From Nocardia lijiangensis NBRC 108240 (lineage in GTDB: Bacteria > Actinomycetota > Actinomycetes > Mycobacteriales > Mycobacteriaceae): DNA of 64,000 nt. Under the pieces are notes generated by a model. That model had not been told where the DNA came from. It was given only the letters and a program-made list of their open reading frames with translations, and made no database searches. Both the position numbers and the translations under genes were made by a program. The DNA lies in the NCBI RefSeq assembly GCF_001613045.1, contig NZ_BDBP01000021.1:1-64000 (forward strand). The letters are read 5' to 3'. Positions 56,116 through 64,000 of the stretch are shown piece after piece. Positions within the stretch are counted from its first letter, which is position 1, and every line of letters starts with the position of its first letter.

Positions 56116-56889
56116 CTACCGGAGGTTGGCCTCCGCGTAGACCTTCATCGCGTCGCGGACGAACGCCGCGGTGCCCTCGCCGTGCACGTCGTAGTTGACC
56201 GCGAATCGCGGGTCGGTGACGTACATTTCGCCGAGTCCGATGAAGGCTTCGGCCTTCACCGGACGGTCACCCCAGCCGTCGCCGACCCAGGCGCGGTGCC
56301 GGGCGGTGATGGCTTGGACCTCGTCGCTGTCCACCGGAAGCCCGGCGGCGTGTGCGCGACCGAAGTCGGCGGCGATGTCCAGCTGGGTCTGCTGGAAATC
56401 CTTCTTCTGCTGATCGCTGAGCGAACGCCACCAGCGGTCACCGCTTTCGTAGGCCTCCTTGCCCCAGCGTTCGATGACCTCGTCCTTGTACTGAGTGTGG
56501 TCGAACCCATCGAAAACTTCTGCTGCCACGAGTTTTTCACCTCTTTCCGTCTTCTGCAGCGTGTTGTGCACCGATTCGATCCGGCGTCGGATCCGATCCT
56601 GTTCCTGCCGAAGCAGTTCCAGGTGCGTACGCAGTGCGGCGGTGGCGTCCTGTTCGCCGGCGAGAACTTCGGCGATGACCGGGAGGCCGAGGCCGAGTTC
56701 CCGCAGCAGCAGGATGCGTTGCAACCGCACGAGGGAGTCCTGGTCGTAGTAGCGGTACCCGTTGGCGCCGGTCCGGCTGGGCGGCAACAGCCCGAGCTGG
56801 CCGTAGTGGCGCAGCGTGCGGCTGGTGGTACCGGCCGCCTTCGCCAGATCCTGGATGGACCATTCACCGGGCCGGGTGCCCGCGGTCAT
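56116..56889 (-). CDS. MerR-family regulator with TipAS-like effector domain
   Basis: 257 residues, the size of Streptomyces TipAL. An N-terminal MerR DNA-binding domain (WSIQDLAKAAGTTSRTLRHY, GYRYYDQDSLVRLQRILLLR) and coiled coil (LELLRQEQDRIRRRIESVHN) precede a C-terminal TipAS-type helical domain (EVFDGFDHTQYKDEVIERWG, DRWWRSLSDQQ, PVDSDEVQAITARHRAW). Such domains bind thiopeptides or other small molecules. Start at ATG 56889, preceded by GGAGG. No obvious target operon; the EamA exporter downstream of its promoter side is co-directional. Confidence 0.9.
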   Translation of the reverse strand: MTAGTRPGEWSIQDLAKAAGTTSRTLRHYGQLGLLPPSRTGANGYRYYDQDSLVRLQRILLLRELGLGLPVIAEVLAGEQDATAALRTHLELLRQEQDRIRRRIESVHNTLQKTERGEKLVAAEVFDGFDHTQYKDEVIERWGKEAYESGDRWWRSLSDQQKKDFQQTQLDIAADFGRAHAAGLPVDSDEVQAITARHRAWVGDGWGDRPVKAEAFIGLGEMYVTDPRFAVNYDVHGEGTAAFVRDAMKVYAEANLR

Positions 56890-56966
56890 GACCAGGCCCT
56901 CCTTCCATTTCTCATCGGTGAAATCAGTCTGCAAGTTGACGCTACGTCAAGGTCAACCCGCTTTTC

Positions 56967-57992
56967 TCAGCTTTTCGTCCCCACCAGAATGCGCGCGGGG
57001 ACGGCAGGCCGCTCGCCCTTTTCTGGTCCGTCGGCAGTGACGTCCTCGCCGACCTCGGCAGTCCCGCCGACCTTCGCTGCTTCGCTGACCACTGCGACGC
57101 CACCGTTGGAGGCCTTCGGCCGCGCGGTGGTCTGTCCGAGCAACGTGCCACCCAGCGCGATGACCATGCCGAGCACCTGCAGCGGAGTCAGCGCCTGTCC
57201 CAGCGCGACCCAGCCGATGGCCGCCGCCGACACCGGGCTGAGCAGTCCGAGGAACGCGACCGACGTGGCGGGCACCTTCCCGATGCCGCGGAACCACAAC
57301 CAGTAGGCCAGCGCGGTGCCGATCACGCCGAGGTAGAGGTAGCCGCCCACGGCCCGGCCGTCCAGCGCGGGCGGGGCGCCCTCGATCAGCGCGGCGAGCG
57401 GAAGGATGAACAGGCCGCCCGCGGTGAGCTGCCAGCCCGTCATCGCCAGCGGACCGACGCCTTCCGGCCGTCCCCATTTCTTGGTCAGCACCGTGCCGAG
57501 CGCCATCGATCCCGCGCCGGCCAGTCCGGCGATCACGCCGACGGTGTCGAGCTGGGCGGTGGCGCGCAGCACCACGAGCGAGACGCCGAACACGCCGATC
57601 AGTCCGGCGAGAACCTTACGGCCGGTGGGCCTTTCGTTCAGCACCCCGACGGCGAAGAGCAGCGCGAACATGGGCGCGACCGCGCCGAGCACTCCGGCGA
57701 CGCCGCCAGGCAGCCGGTAGGCGGCGAGGAACAACAGCGGGAAGAACGCGCCGATGTTGAGCACACCGAGCGCCGCGGCGCGACCGATCCACAACCCCTT
57801 CGGCAGCGTCCGCGTGAGTGCGAGCAGCACGAGCCCGGCGGGCAGCGCGCGCATCAGCGCGGTGAACAGCGGCCGGTCCGGTGGCAGGAATTCGGTGGTG
57901 ACGGCGTAGGTGGAGCCCCAGACGATCGGCGTGAGGGCGGTGAGCGCGAGGGTGCCCACGTAGGGGTTCCGTGTCGCGGTGGTGATGGTCAT
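56967..57992 (-). CDS. EamA/DMT-family exporter
   Basis: 341 residues. Ten helices in two EamA repeats (TPIVWGSTYAVTTEFLPPDR and the second-half MALGTVLTKKWG to GTALAYWLWFRGIGKVPATS), then a hydrophilic tail of about 50 residues. Family members export amino acids or other metabolites across the inner membrane. ATG start, preceded by GAGGAG. Divergent from a MarR regulator with an operator-like spacer, which suggests induction by its substrate. Substrate unknown. Confidence 0.9.
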   Translation of the reverse strand: MTITTATRNPYVGTLALTALTPIVWGSTYAVTTEFLPPDRPLFTALMRALPAGLVLLALTRTLPKGLWIGRAAALGVLNIGAFFPLLFLAAYRLPGGVAGVLGAVAPMFALLFAVGVLNERPTGRKVLAGLIGVFGVSLVVLRATAQLDTVGVIAGLAGAGSMALGTVLTKKWGRPEGVGPLAMTGWQLTAGGLFILPLAALIEGAPPALDGRAVGGYLYLGVIGTALAYWLWFRGIGKVPATSVAFLGLLSPVSAAAIGWVALGQALTPLQVLGMVIALGGTLLGQTTARPKASNGGVAVVSEAAKVGGTAEVGEDVTADGPEKGERPAVPARILVGTKS

Positions 57993-58097
57993 GTCGGTCG
58001 CTCCTCATTGATAATCTCAACGTTGAAATATCTACTCCTCGCGGTGTCTTATCGTCAAGTAGATGAATGTTGAGATTCTTAGAAGAGAGGGATCACG
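57993..58097. promoter_or_regulatory. Divergent promoter with paired MarR-type operators
   Basis: Two half-regions mirror each other: AATCTCAAC (58013-58021) plus ATCTACT (58030-58036), and AGTAGAT (58058-58064) plus GTTGAGATT (58069-58077). The left one contains a perfect TCAACGTTGA palindrome (58017-58026). Two dimer sites flanking a central AT-poor segment would let the MarR protein repress both promoters. Confidence 0.65.
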
Positions 58098-58598
58098 ATG
58101 GGCGACGCCGTCGACCTGATCACCGCGCACTGGCGCCGCGAGCGTCCGGACGTGGATGTCTCGCCGATGCATGTCATCGGCCGGATCACCCGCTTGTCCC
58201 GGGTGCTCGAGCAGGACCTCAAGCGATTCTTCGCCGGACACGGCCTGGAGTTCTGGGAGTTCGACGTGCTCGCGACACTGCGCCGCTCCGGCGGCGCGGA
58301 CGGCCTCACCGCGGGCGCGCTGAACCGGGCCGCGATGGTCACCTCCGGCGCCATCACCAACCGCATCGACCGGCTGGCGGCCAAGGGCCTGGTCGAACGA
58401 GTGCCGTGCCCCGAGGACCGGCGCTCCATCCGGGTTCGCCTCACCGCCGAGGGCAGGAAACTGATCGACGACCTGCTTCCGTTGCACATCGCCAACGAGC
58501 AGCGCCTGCTCGAGGCCCTCGACGCGCAGGATCGCGAGCACCTGACCGCACTGCTGCGCACGCTGGCCGAGTCATTGGGCGACACCGCGCTGGACTGA
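58098..58598 (+). CDS. MarR-family transcriptional regulator
   Basis: 166 residues. The helix-turn-helix and wing are clear: FEFDVLATLRRSG-like segment (WEFDVLATLRRSGG), LNRAAMVTSGAITNRIDRL, VERVPCPEDRRSIRVRLTAEG. The N-terminal helices include VIGRITRLSRVLEQDLKRFF for dimerisation. Probably represses itself and the divergent EamA exporter through the mirrored sites in the spacer. ATG start, with AGAGAGGGAT upstream. Confidence 0.9.
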   Translation: MGDAVDLITAHWRRERPDVDVSPMHVIGRITRLSRVLEQDLKRFFAGHGLEFWEFDVLATLRRSGGADGLTAGALNRAAMVTSGAITNRIDRLAAKGLVERVPCPEDRRSIRVRLTAEGRKLIDDLLPLHIANEQRLLEALDAQDREHLTALLRTLAESLGDTALD

Positions 58599-58685
58599 CG
58601 GGCCGAATCCGAGCAAGCGCGCCGCACGGGAGAACGCCACATCGAGCAGCTCGTCGCATCCGAAACCCTTGCGGCACTGGGCCGA

Positions 58686-60512
58686 TCAGCGGTTGCCGAA
58701 CACCTCCTCGAGCGTCGGCACGGCGAAGCCCGGATCCGGCACCTGCCCATCCGGTCCACCCGGCTGCGCAGGCACACCGGCCAGCCCGTCACTTCCCGCC
58801 GCGGCACCCGATTGGGTCGCCGCACCGGGCACCACCTGACCACTGGACTGCACACTCCCACCTGGCTGCGCAGGCACAACAGCCGCCCCACCAGTACCCG
58901 CCGCGGCACCCGACGGCCTTGCCGCTCCGGGCACCGCCTGCGCACCGGACTGCACACCCCCACCTGGCTGCGCAGGCACAACAGCCGCCCCACCAGTCCC
59001 TGCCGTGGCACCCGACGGCGTCCCCGCACCTGGCACCGTCTGCGCACTCCCACCCGGCTGCGCAGGCACAACAGCCACTCCACCAGTACCCGCCGCGGCG
59101 CCCGACTGCGTCGCCGCACCGGACTGCGCGTTCCCACCCGCCGGGGCTTCGGCACCGGGCAGCGCGAGTCCGCCCGAGGGCACGGCAGCCCCCGGCGTCG
59201 ACGTGGTGGTCGGCGCGACCGCCTCACCGGGCTGCGCGGAACCCGCCGGCGCGGCCCCGGAGATGCCCGGATCGGGTACCAGCTGCATCAGCGTCGTGAA
59301 GTCCACCACCTGCGCACCGAGCGTCGGCGTCGCGATGATGACGCCGTTGGTGAACAACCGATAGGTGCCCGCCCGCTGCGGCAACAGCATCTCCGGCCCG
59401 ATCGGCGCGCCCAGCGAGCTCGCCTCGCCGCCGAGTCGCCGATATTCGAGCTCGATCGGCGACGGCGCCGTCGCGGCCCGCGCGCGCGGATCCGGCCGCG
59501 GGTCCGTCGGCGGGCGGCCCACCGCGAGGTCCGCGGGCGTCGGACCCACCTCGAAGGCGTAGATGTCGGCGGGTTCGCCGCCGTCCGGCGCGGCGGAATA
59601 CTCCGAGCGCAGGATGCGACCGTCCCGCAGCAGCACGGTGCCCGCGGTGGACGCGATGGCCGCGGTCGTGCGCGGATCTTCCATCGCCGTACCGGGATAC
59701 ACCTGGCAGTCGGTGGTGTCGCAGGTCTGCGCGTACGGATACCTGCGCTCGGCGAGCGCATAGGACCTGGCCGCGATGGCCTGCGCGCGCAGCGCTTCGC
59801 CCGCGCCCTTGTCGACCCAGTTCGCTTGAACCTCGGCCGGGACGACGCCGAGCAGATAGTCCTCCACGTCGACGCGATTGATCGTGCGCGGCTCCCCGTT
59901 CTCGATGGCGACGCCGAGCGCCCCGCGGTAAGACATTCCGCCGCACAGGGTGAGGTGTTCGGCCGCGGGCCGATTCGGATTGGGGTCGAGCGGGTAGATC
60001 CACGGATCGGAAGCGACCGTCTGCCAGAGGACTTCGCCGTCACACCCGACGGTGACGACGATGTTCGCGCCGCCGCCCGGCAGCGCAGTGAGGTGGGCGA
60101 CCTGGCCCGGTTGCAGTTCGCGGCCTGCCACCCGGAATCCGGCCTCCGCGTAGGCGTCGAGGGTGGCACCGTCCTGTTCCGTGAGCCGCACGGCCAGGTT
60201 GGCGGGCGGGATGGTCCCGAGTGTCGCGCCCGGGTAGTAGTGCTCGAGTATGCGTTCGGCGAGCCAGCCCTGCTGGGCGCTGTCGAAGGCGCCCTGTTGA
60301 CTCATGCCCCGGCCGTGACCGGCGAGCGGTCGCACCGGCGTGTCGCCCGAGCCCCAGAACACGAGAACCGTCCCCGCGAGGACGGCGGCGCCTCCGGTGA
60401 CGAGCACGGGCCCGATCGAAATCGGCGCGGGCCGAATTCGGTTGCGCACCCTGAAACGCTGCACCTTTCCAATCCCCCGCGCACTCGGGCTGTGGTGCTG
60501 TCTGCGTCGCAT
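58686..60512 (-). CDS. SpoIID/LytB-domain wall protein with repetitive C-terminal tail
   Basis: 608 residues. An N-terminal membrane anchor (about 32-53) precedes the SpoIID domain: GHGRGMSQQGA (65-75), NRVDVEDYLLGVVPAEV and ALRAQAIAARSYALAERRY, then EYSAAPDGGEPADI. SpoIID proteins are peptidoglycan lytic transglycosylases or wall-modifying amidase enhancers; non-sporulating actinobacteria use them outside sporulation. A LGFP-like segment (RLGGEASSLGAPIGPEML) precedes an about 170-residue Gly/Ala/Pro/Gln-rich tail. Start at ATG 60512, preceded by GGGAG. Divergent from the wall amidase. Confidence 0.85.
   Translation of the reverse strand: MRRRQHHSPSARGIGKVQRFRVRNRIRPAPISIGPVLVTGGAAVLAGTVLVFWGSGDTPVRPLAGHGRGMSQQGAFDSAQQGWLAERILEHYYPGATLGTIPPANLAVRLTEQDGATLDAYAEAGFRVAGRELQPGQVAHLTALPGGGANIVVTVGCDGEVLWQTVASDPWIYPLDPNPNRPAAEHLTLCGGMSYRGALGVAIENGEPRTINRVDVEDYLLGVVPAEVQANWVDKGAGEALRAQAIAARSYALAERRYPYAQTCDTTDCQVYPGTAMEDPRTTAAIASTAGTVLLRDGRILRSEYSAAPDGGEPADIYAFEVGPTPADLAVGRPPTDPRPDPRARAATAPSPIELEYRRLGGEASSLGAPIGPEMLLPQRAGTYRLFTNGVIIATPTLGAQVVDFTTLMQLVPDPGISGAAPAGSAQPGEAVAPTTTSTPGAAVPSGGLALPGAEAPAGGNAQSGAATQSGAAAGTGGVAVVPAQPGGSAQTVPGAGTPSGATAGTGGAAVVPAQPGGGVQSGAQAVPGAARPSGAAAGTGGAAVVPAQPGGSVQSSGQVVPGAATQSGAAAGSDGLAGVPAQPGGPDGQVPDPGFAVPTLEEVFGNR
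58760..59075 (-). repeat. Degenerate tandem repeats in the SpoIID-like tail
   Basis: Four copies of a segment beginning near 58760, 58863, 58974 and 59054, each encoding a version of AGTGGAAVVPAQPGG and separated by variable VPGA...PSGA spacers. Spacing varies between about 80 and 111 bp. The tail is likely an unfolded wall-spanning stretch that can change length. Confidence 0.75.
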
Positions 60513-60736
60513 TCGTATCTCCCACGGTTTTCCAGGACCGGATCGGTTGGATACCTGTCGGCATGTCGTGCCATTTGGGCGCATTCCGAGAGTTACATTT
60601 GGGCAATCACGTGATTCTAATCCTCAACAAGAGGTTTAGACCTGTGACAGATGTGAACTAGTGTGATTGTTGATGCATCAGGAAGCAACCTGACTCTCCG
60701 CACCCGATCACCGGTTCGACCTGATTGGAGATGCTC
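60513..60736. promoter_or_regulatory. Divergent promoter region of two peptidoglycan genes
   Basis: An AT-richer spacer between the SpoIID-like gene and the amidase. It has a perfect 12-bp palindrome AATCACGTGATT (60605-60616) and three direct TGTGA repeats at 60643, 60652 and 60662 (spacing 9 and 10 bp). Evenly phased direct repeats suggest binding of a response-regulator-type protein. Confidence 0.5.
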
Positions 60737-63064
60737 GTGCCGTACCGCAAACCGAAACGTTCGTACGTGCTCCCGATGGTGACCACGCTTGCGGTAGCGG
60801 CCCCGCTCGCGACACTCGCGCAGAGCGATTCGACCGACTACCGCTCCGCCAACGAGTCCGAGCTGGCCGCGGTGCCTGCGCGCCTGGCCGAAGTGATGCT
60901 CACGCAGGCGCCCGAGATCACCCTCCCGCTGCGGGAACTGACCGGTCTCGACCTACCCGACCTGCGACTATCCGACTTACGGATGCTGCCGCTCCCGCCC
61001 TCCATCCCGATACCGGAGGGACTGCCGCTGCCGCCGGGCGTGCAGCTGCCCAAGGAGATCCCGCTCCCCCGGTTCGGGCAGGGCCAGGCCGCGCCGACCA
61101 CGCCGGAATCCGGGCCTCCTGTATTCACCGCGCCGACCACCAATCAGGCGATCCCCGGCCGGCCCGCGGCGGGAGAACCCCTCTCCGTACAACCCGCCCC
61201 CGGCCAGCCCGCCGCACCCCCGGCACAGCCTCTGCCAGGACAAACCGCCTCACGGCCGATTCCCGGTCAATCCGTTCCAGCGCCCGCGACGCCGAGCCCG
61301 GTGCCGCAGCCCGCCGCCCGCTTCATCGCCGAGCCTGCCGACCTGCCGGAGGGAACCACTCCCGACACACCGGCGCTGACGCCCGGCGCGCTCGCGCCCG
61401 AACTCCTCGACCAGGTCGGCGCGCAGGTCAGGGAGCTGTCGCGGGACACGCCGTTCAGCGTCGTCGCCCTCACCGCGCGCGATCTCGCGAATACGCGCGC
61501 GATGGTCCGCGCCCGCCAGCCCAACGGCACCTGGGGCCCCTGGTACGAGACCGAACCCATCGACACCCGCGGCAACGACCACACACCGGCCGACCGCACC
61601 GCGGGCACCGAGCCGATCTACGTCGGGAACACCACGTCGGTCCAGATTCTGGTCACTCGCAAACCTGCTGCTACGGAATCGCAAACATCTGGCGTCACAC
61701 CGGAATCCGGCCCGCTGCAACCGATCCCTGCCGCTGCGCCGCATGCAGGCGATCCGGCGCAGTTCATCCCGCCGTCGCTCACCGCGGTCCTGATCGATCC
61801 GGGCCGCAGCGCCATCGACGGCGCGCTCACCGACGCCGCCGCCGCACTGCCCAGCGGCGGACCGAACGTGATCACCCGATCGCAGTGGGGCGCCGACGAA
61901 TCCATTCGTTGTGACGAACCCACCTACGACGACCAGCTCGGCGGCGTCACCGTGCACCACACCGCGGGACGCAACGACTACAGCAAGGCCGAATCGGCGG
62001 GCATCGTCCGCGCGATCTACACCTATCACGCCCAAACCCTCGGCTGGTGCGACATCGGTTACCACGCCCTCGTCGACAAATACGGCCAGATCTTCGAGGG
62101 ACGCCACGGCGGGCTGGATCGCCCGGTGCAGGGCGCGCACGCGGGCGGGTTCAACGAGAACACCGCGGGTGTCGCCTTCATGGGCAATCACGAATCCGAG
62201 ACGCCCTCGGACCAGGCGGTGAACGCCGTCGGCAAGTTCGTCGGCTGGCGGACCAGGGTCGCGGGCCTGAATCCCAAGGGCCACACCACGATGTGGTCGG
62301 AGGGCACCGAATACACCCCGTACGCGCAGGGCGAGGCCGTGGATCTGCCGATCGTCTTCGCGCACCGCGATGTCGGCAACACCAGCTGCCCTGGCGACGC
62401 CGCCTACGAGCTGATGGACCGGATTCGCGACATCGCCGCGGGCGCACCGGGTGGCCCTGCGCCGCAACAGAATCCGCGACTCCCGCAGCTTCCGGAGCGC
62501 ACCGAGTCCGATCTGGCGACGCTCGCCGCGCTGACGGCACGGATTCTGAGCCTGGTGGACGAGAACATCATCGCCAGGCACTATTCGGCCAAGGGCGGTC
62601 CGGACGGCCCGCTGGGCCAGGCGATGTCCGAGCTACTGCCCGCCGCGCAGGGCCAGCAGTACGCCAAGTTCGCCAACGGCTACGTCTACACGACGCCCGA
62701 CGGCCACGCCATCGAGGTGATGGGCGTGATCCTGGAGCGCTTCATTCAGCTCGGCGCCGACTTGGGCATGCTCGGCCTGCCGCTCGCCGACGCCTACCTG
62801 GTGCCGGACGGCCTCAGGTCGGACTTCCAGTACGGCTCGCTGATCCTCAACAAGCTCACGGGGATCGTCACGACGGTCTGGAGGACCTACAACCAGATCT
62901 ACCAGCAGGAGACGCGCCGCAACGAGGGCGGCGCGGTCGCCGCGCCGGTTCCGCCCGCCCCGGCTCCCGCTCCGGCCGCGGCCCCTGCCGTTCCCACCGA
63001 GCCTGCGGTTGCGGCGGGGACGCCCGGGGACGCCGAGGCTCCTGTTCCAGCGCCGGTCGGCTGA
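60737..63064 (+). CDS. Exported N-acetylmuramoyl-L-alanine amidase (Rv3811-like)
   Basis: 775 residues from GTG 60737, which has GGAG 6 bp upstream; ATG 60731 and TTG 60725 are alternatives. Signal peptide (SYVLPMVTTLAVAAPLATLA), a Pro-rich stretch (about 75-190), then a mixed region and a PGRP/amidase_2 domain (about 375-560). Zinc ligands fit His407 or His408 (VHHTAG), His543 and Cys551 (AHRDVGNTSCPG). A C-terminal LGFP-like segment (LGADLGMLGLPLADAYLVPD) and a Pro/Ala tail follow. Cuts stem peptides from peptidoglycan; its position matches Rv3811. Confidence 0.9.
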   Translation: MPYRKPKRSYVLPMVTTLAVAAPLATLAQSDSTDYRSANESELAAVPARLAEVMLTQAPEITLPLRELTGLDLPDLRLSDLRMLPLPPSIPIPEGLPLPPGVQLPKEIPLPRFGQGQAAPTTPESGPPVFTAPTTNQAIPGRPAAGEPLSVQPAPGQPAAPPAQPLPGQTASRPIPGQSVPAPATPSPVPQPAARFIAEPADLPEGTTPDTPALTPGALAPELLDQVGAQVRELSRDTPFSVVALTARDLANTRAMVRARQPNGTWGPWYETEPIDTRGNDHTPADRTAGTEPIYVGNTTSVQILVTRKPAATESQTSGVTPESGPLQPIPAAAPHAGDPAQFIPPSLTAVLIDPGRSAIDGALTDAAAALPSGGPNVITRSQWGADESIRCDEPTYDDQLGGVTVHHTAGRNDYSKAESAGIVRAIYTYHAQTLGWCDIGYHALVDKYGQIFEGRHGGLDRPVQGAHAGGFNENTAGVAFMGNHESETPSDQAVNAVGKFVGWRTRVAGLNPKGHTTMWSEGTEYTPYAQGEAVDLPIVFAHRDVGNTSCPGDAAYELMDRIRDIAAGAPGGPAPQQNPRLPQLPERTESDLATLAALTARILSLVDENIIARHYSAKGGPDGPLGQAMSELLPAAQGQQYAKFANGYVYTTPDGHAIEVMGVILERFIQLGADLGMLGLPLADAYLVPDGLRSDFQYGSLILNKLTGIVTTVWRTYNQIYQQETRRNEGGAVAAPVPPAPAPAPAAAPAVPTEPAVAAGTPGDAEAPVPAPVG

Positions 63065-63071
63065 AAGTAGT

Positions 63072-63911
63072 TCAGACCCACCAGCGTTCGAGCACCTGCG
63101 CGACACCGTCCTCGGCGTTGGTCGCGGTCACCTCGTCGGCCGCGGCCAACGCCTCCGGGTGCGCGTTGGCCATGGCGACGCCGTGCCCGGCCATGGCGAG
63201 CATCGGGACGTCGTTGGGCATGTCACCGAAGGTGATGATCGTCGAGTGCTGCACCCCGAGCCGCTGCGCGACGGTGGCCAGCCCGGAGGCCTTGGTGACG
63301 CCGGGGGCCGACAGCTCGATCAGGCCGTGGTCGGTGGAGTAGGTGATGTCGGCGCGCTCGCCGATGAGCGGCGCGAGCACCGCGCGCATGTCGCCGCTGA
63401 GCGCACCGCGCAGCCGGATGAGCATTTTGATCGCCGGGGTATCGATCACCTCGTGCCGGGCGACGGCCGTGTCGTCGGGGTTCAGCCACGCGTGCTCGTA
63501 CTCCGGCGAGCTGACGAACTGCGGCGTCACCGCGTCGTGCGCGCTGGCGCCGACGCGTTCGGCGGCCAGACCGCAGCCGGGCAGCGCGCGCTCGGCGAGG
63601 TCGGCGATCCAGCTCAGCGTCTCCACGTCCAGGGTCCGGCTCGCGAGCACCTTGTCCGCGGCGCTGTCGTAGATCACCGCCCCGTTGCCGCAGACGCACA
63701 GCGGCGCGAAGCCGAGGCCGTCGACCACCGGTTCGATCCAGCGCGGCGGCCTGCCGGTGGCCAGCACGAACGGCACCCCGTCGGCGATCAGCGCGGCGAC
63801 CGCGGCCTTGGTGCGCGCGGTCACGCGCTCGTCGTGATCGATCAGAGTGCCGTCCACATCGGTGGCCACCATCTTCGGTTTGGGCAGGTGCAGGCGTGTC
63901 ACCTCTTCCAT
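63072..63911 (-). CDS. Cof-type HAD phosphatase (Rv3813c-like)
   Basis: 279 residues (about 273 in M. tuberculosis). HAD hydrolase with the nucleophile motif MVATDVDGTLIDHDE, motif II VLATGRPP, Lys in TKASGLATVAQR-type motif III and the acidic motif IV FGDMPNDVPMLAMAG. The C2 cap (GNGAVIYDSAADKVLASRTL and following) marks the Cof/sugar-phosphatase subfamily. Start at ATG 63911, preceded by GGCAGGA. It converges on the amidase with a 7-bp gap, the same gene pair seen in mycobacteria. Substrate unknown. Only 89 bp of non-coding sequence remain to the window end. Confidence 0.92.
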   Translation of the reverse strand: MEEVTRLHLPKPKMVATDVDGTLIDHDERVTARTKAAVAALIADGVPFVLATGRPPRWIEPVVDGLGFAPLCVCGNGAVIYDSAADKVLASRTLDVETLSWIADLAERALPGCGLAAERVGASAHDAVTPQFVSSPEYEHAWLNPDDTAVARHEVIDTPAIKMLIRLRGALSGDMRAVLAPLIGERADITYSTDHGLIELSAPGVTKASGLATVAQRLGVQHSTIITFGDMPNDVPMLAMAGHGVAMANAHPEALAAADEVTATNAEDGVAQVLERWWV

Positions 63912-64000
63912 CCTGCCGGAAAACCGTCTCGGGGCGGTCGCAGTCGGTGCGTTCACCGGACATGCCGTGCCTATGCGTGGCACGCGCGTCTGCGACATCG

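Overview
The window is very GC-rich, densely coded DNA from a mycolic-acid-containing actinobacterium. Gene content and order fit a Nocardia or a close relative. Most of it is the cell-envelope supercluster that in Mycobacterium tuberculosis runs from about Rv3789 to Rv3813c, which makes arabinogalactan and mycolic acids. Assignments come from reading translated proteins and motifs; no database search was possible. I see no tRNA, rRNA, CRISPR array, transposase or prophage gene.

Left flank (1-10.8 kb): the end of a hydrophobic protein; an esterase; rmlA and rmlC (dTDP-rhamnose); an MFS exporter divergent from a MarR regulator; an XRE/DUF5753-type regulator; a DUF4282-type membrane protein; a small protein of unknown function; a molybdopterin oxidoreductase; and a PPOX-fold flavoprotein.

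Arabinan block (10.8-25.4 kb): a GtrA protein (Rv3789-like, here divergent), dprE1-dprE2 (decaprenyl-phospho-arabinose donor), aftA, an uncharacterised GT-C-like membrane protein, an EmbC/EmbA-like arabinosyltransferase, a 53-aa protein, and an EmbB-like arabinosyltransferase in the opposite orientation. A cyclophilin follows.

Mycolate block (26-45 kb, all minus strand): accD4, pks13 and fadD32 (mycolate condensation), an F420/LLM-type oxidoreductase, an Rv3802c-like cutinase-fold enzyme coupled to a small lipoprotein, an Ag85-type mycolyltransferase with LGFP repeats, and four further Ag85 paralogues, most with their own terminator.

Galactan/lipid-carrier operon (45.4-52.1 kb, minus): glf, glfT2, PAP2 phosphatase, ubiA and aftB, with overlapping start and stop codons. 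Glf and GlfT2 build the galactan; UbiA and the PAP2 enzyme make decaprenyl-phospho-ribose for DprE1/E2; AftA, Emb and AftB add arabinan; Pks13/FadD32/AccD4 make mycolates; the Ag85 enzymes attach them.

Right flank (52-64 kb): a secreted protein of unknown function, three tandem Pro/Tyr-rich membrane proteins (two clearly recent paralogues), a TipA-like MerR regulator, an EamA exporter divergent from a MarR regulator, a SpoIID-like wall protein, a peptidoglycan amidase (Rv3811-like) and a Cof-type HAD phosphatase (Rv3813c-like). Less expected items are a roughly 70-bp dispersed repeat with covarying stems (1381-1450 and 48340-48409), the GT-C gene inside the arabinan operon, repeat insertions in AftA and Pks13, and several inverted- or direct-repeat promoter regions.
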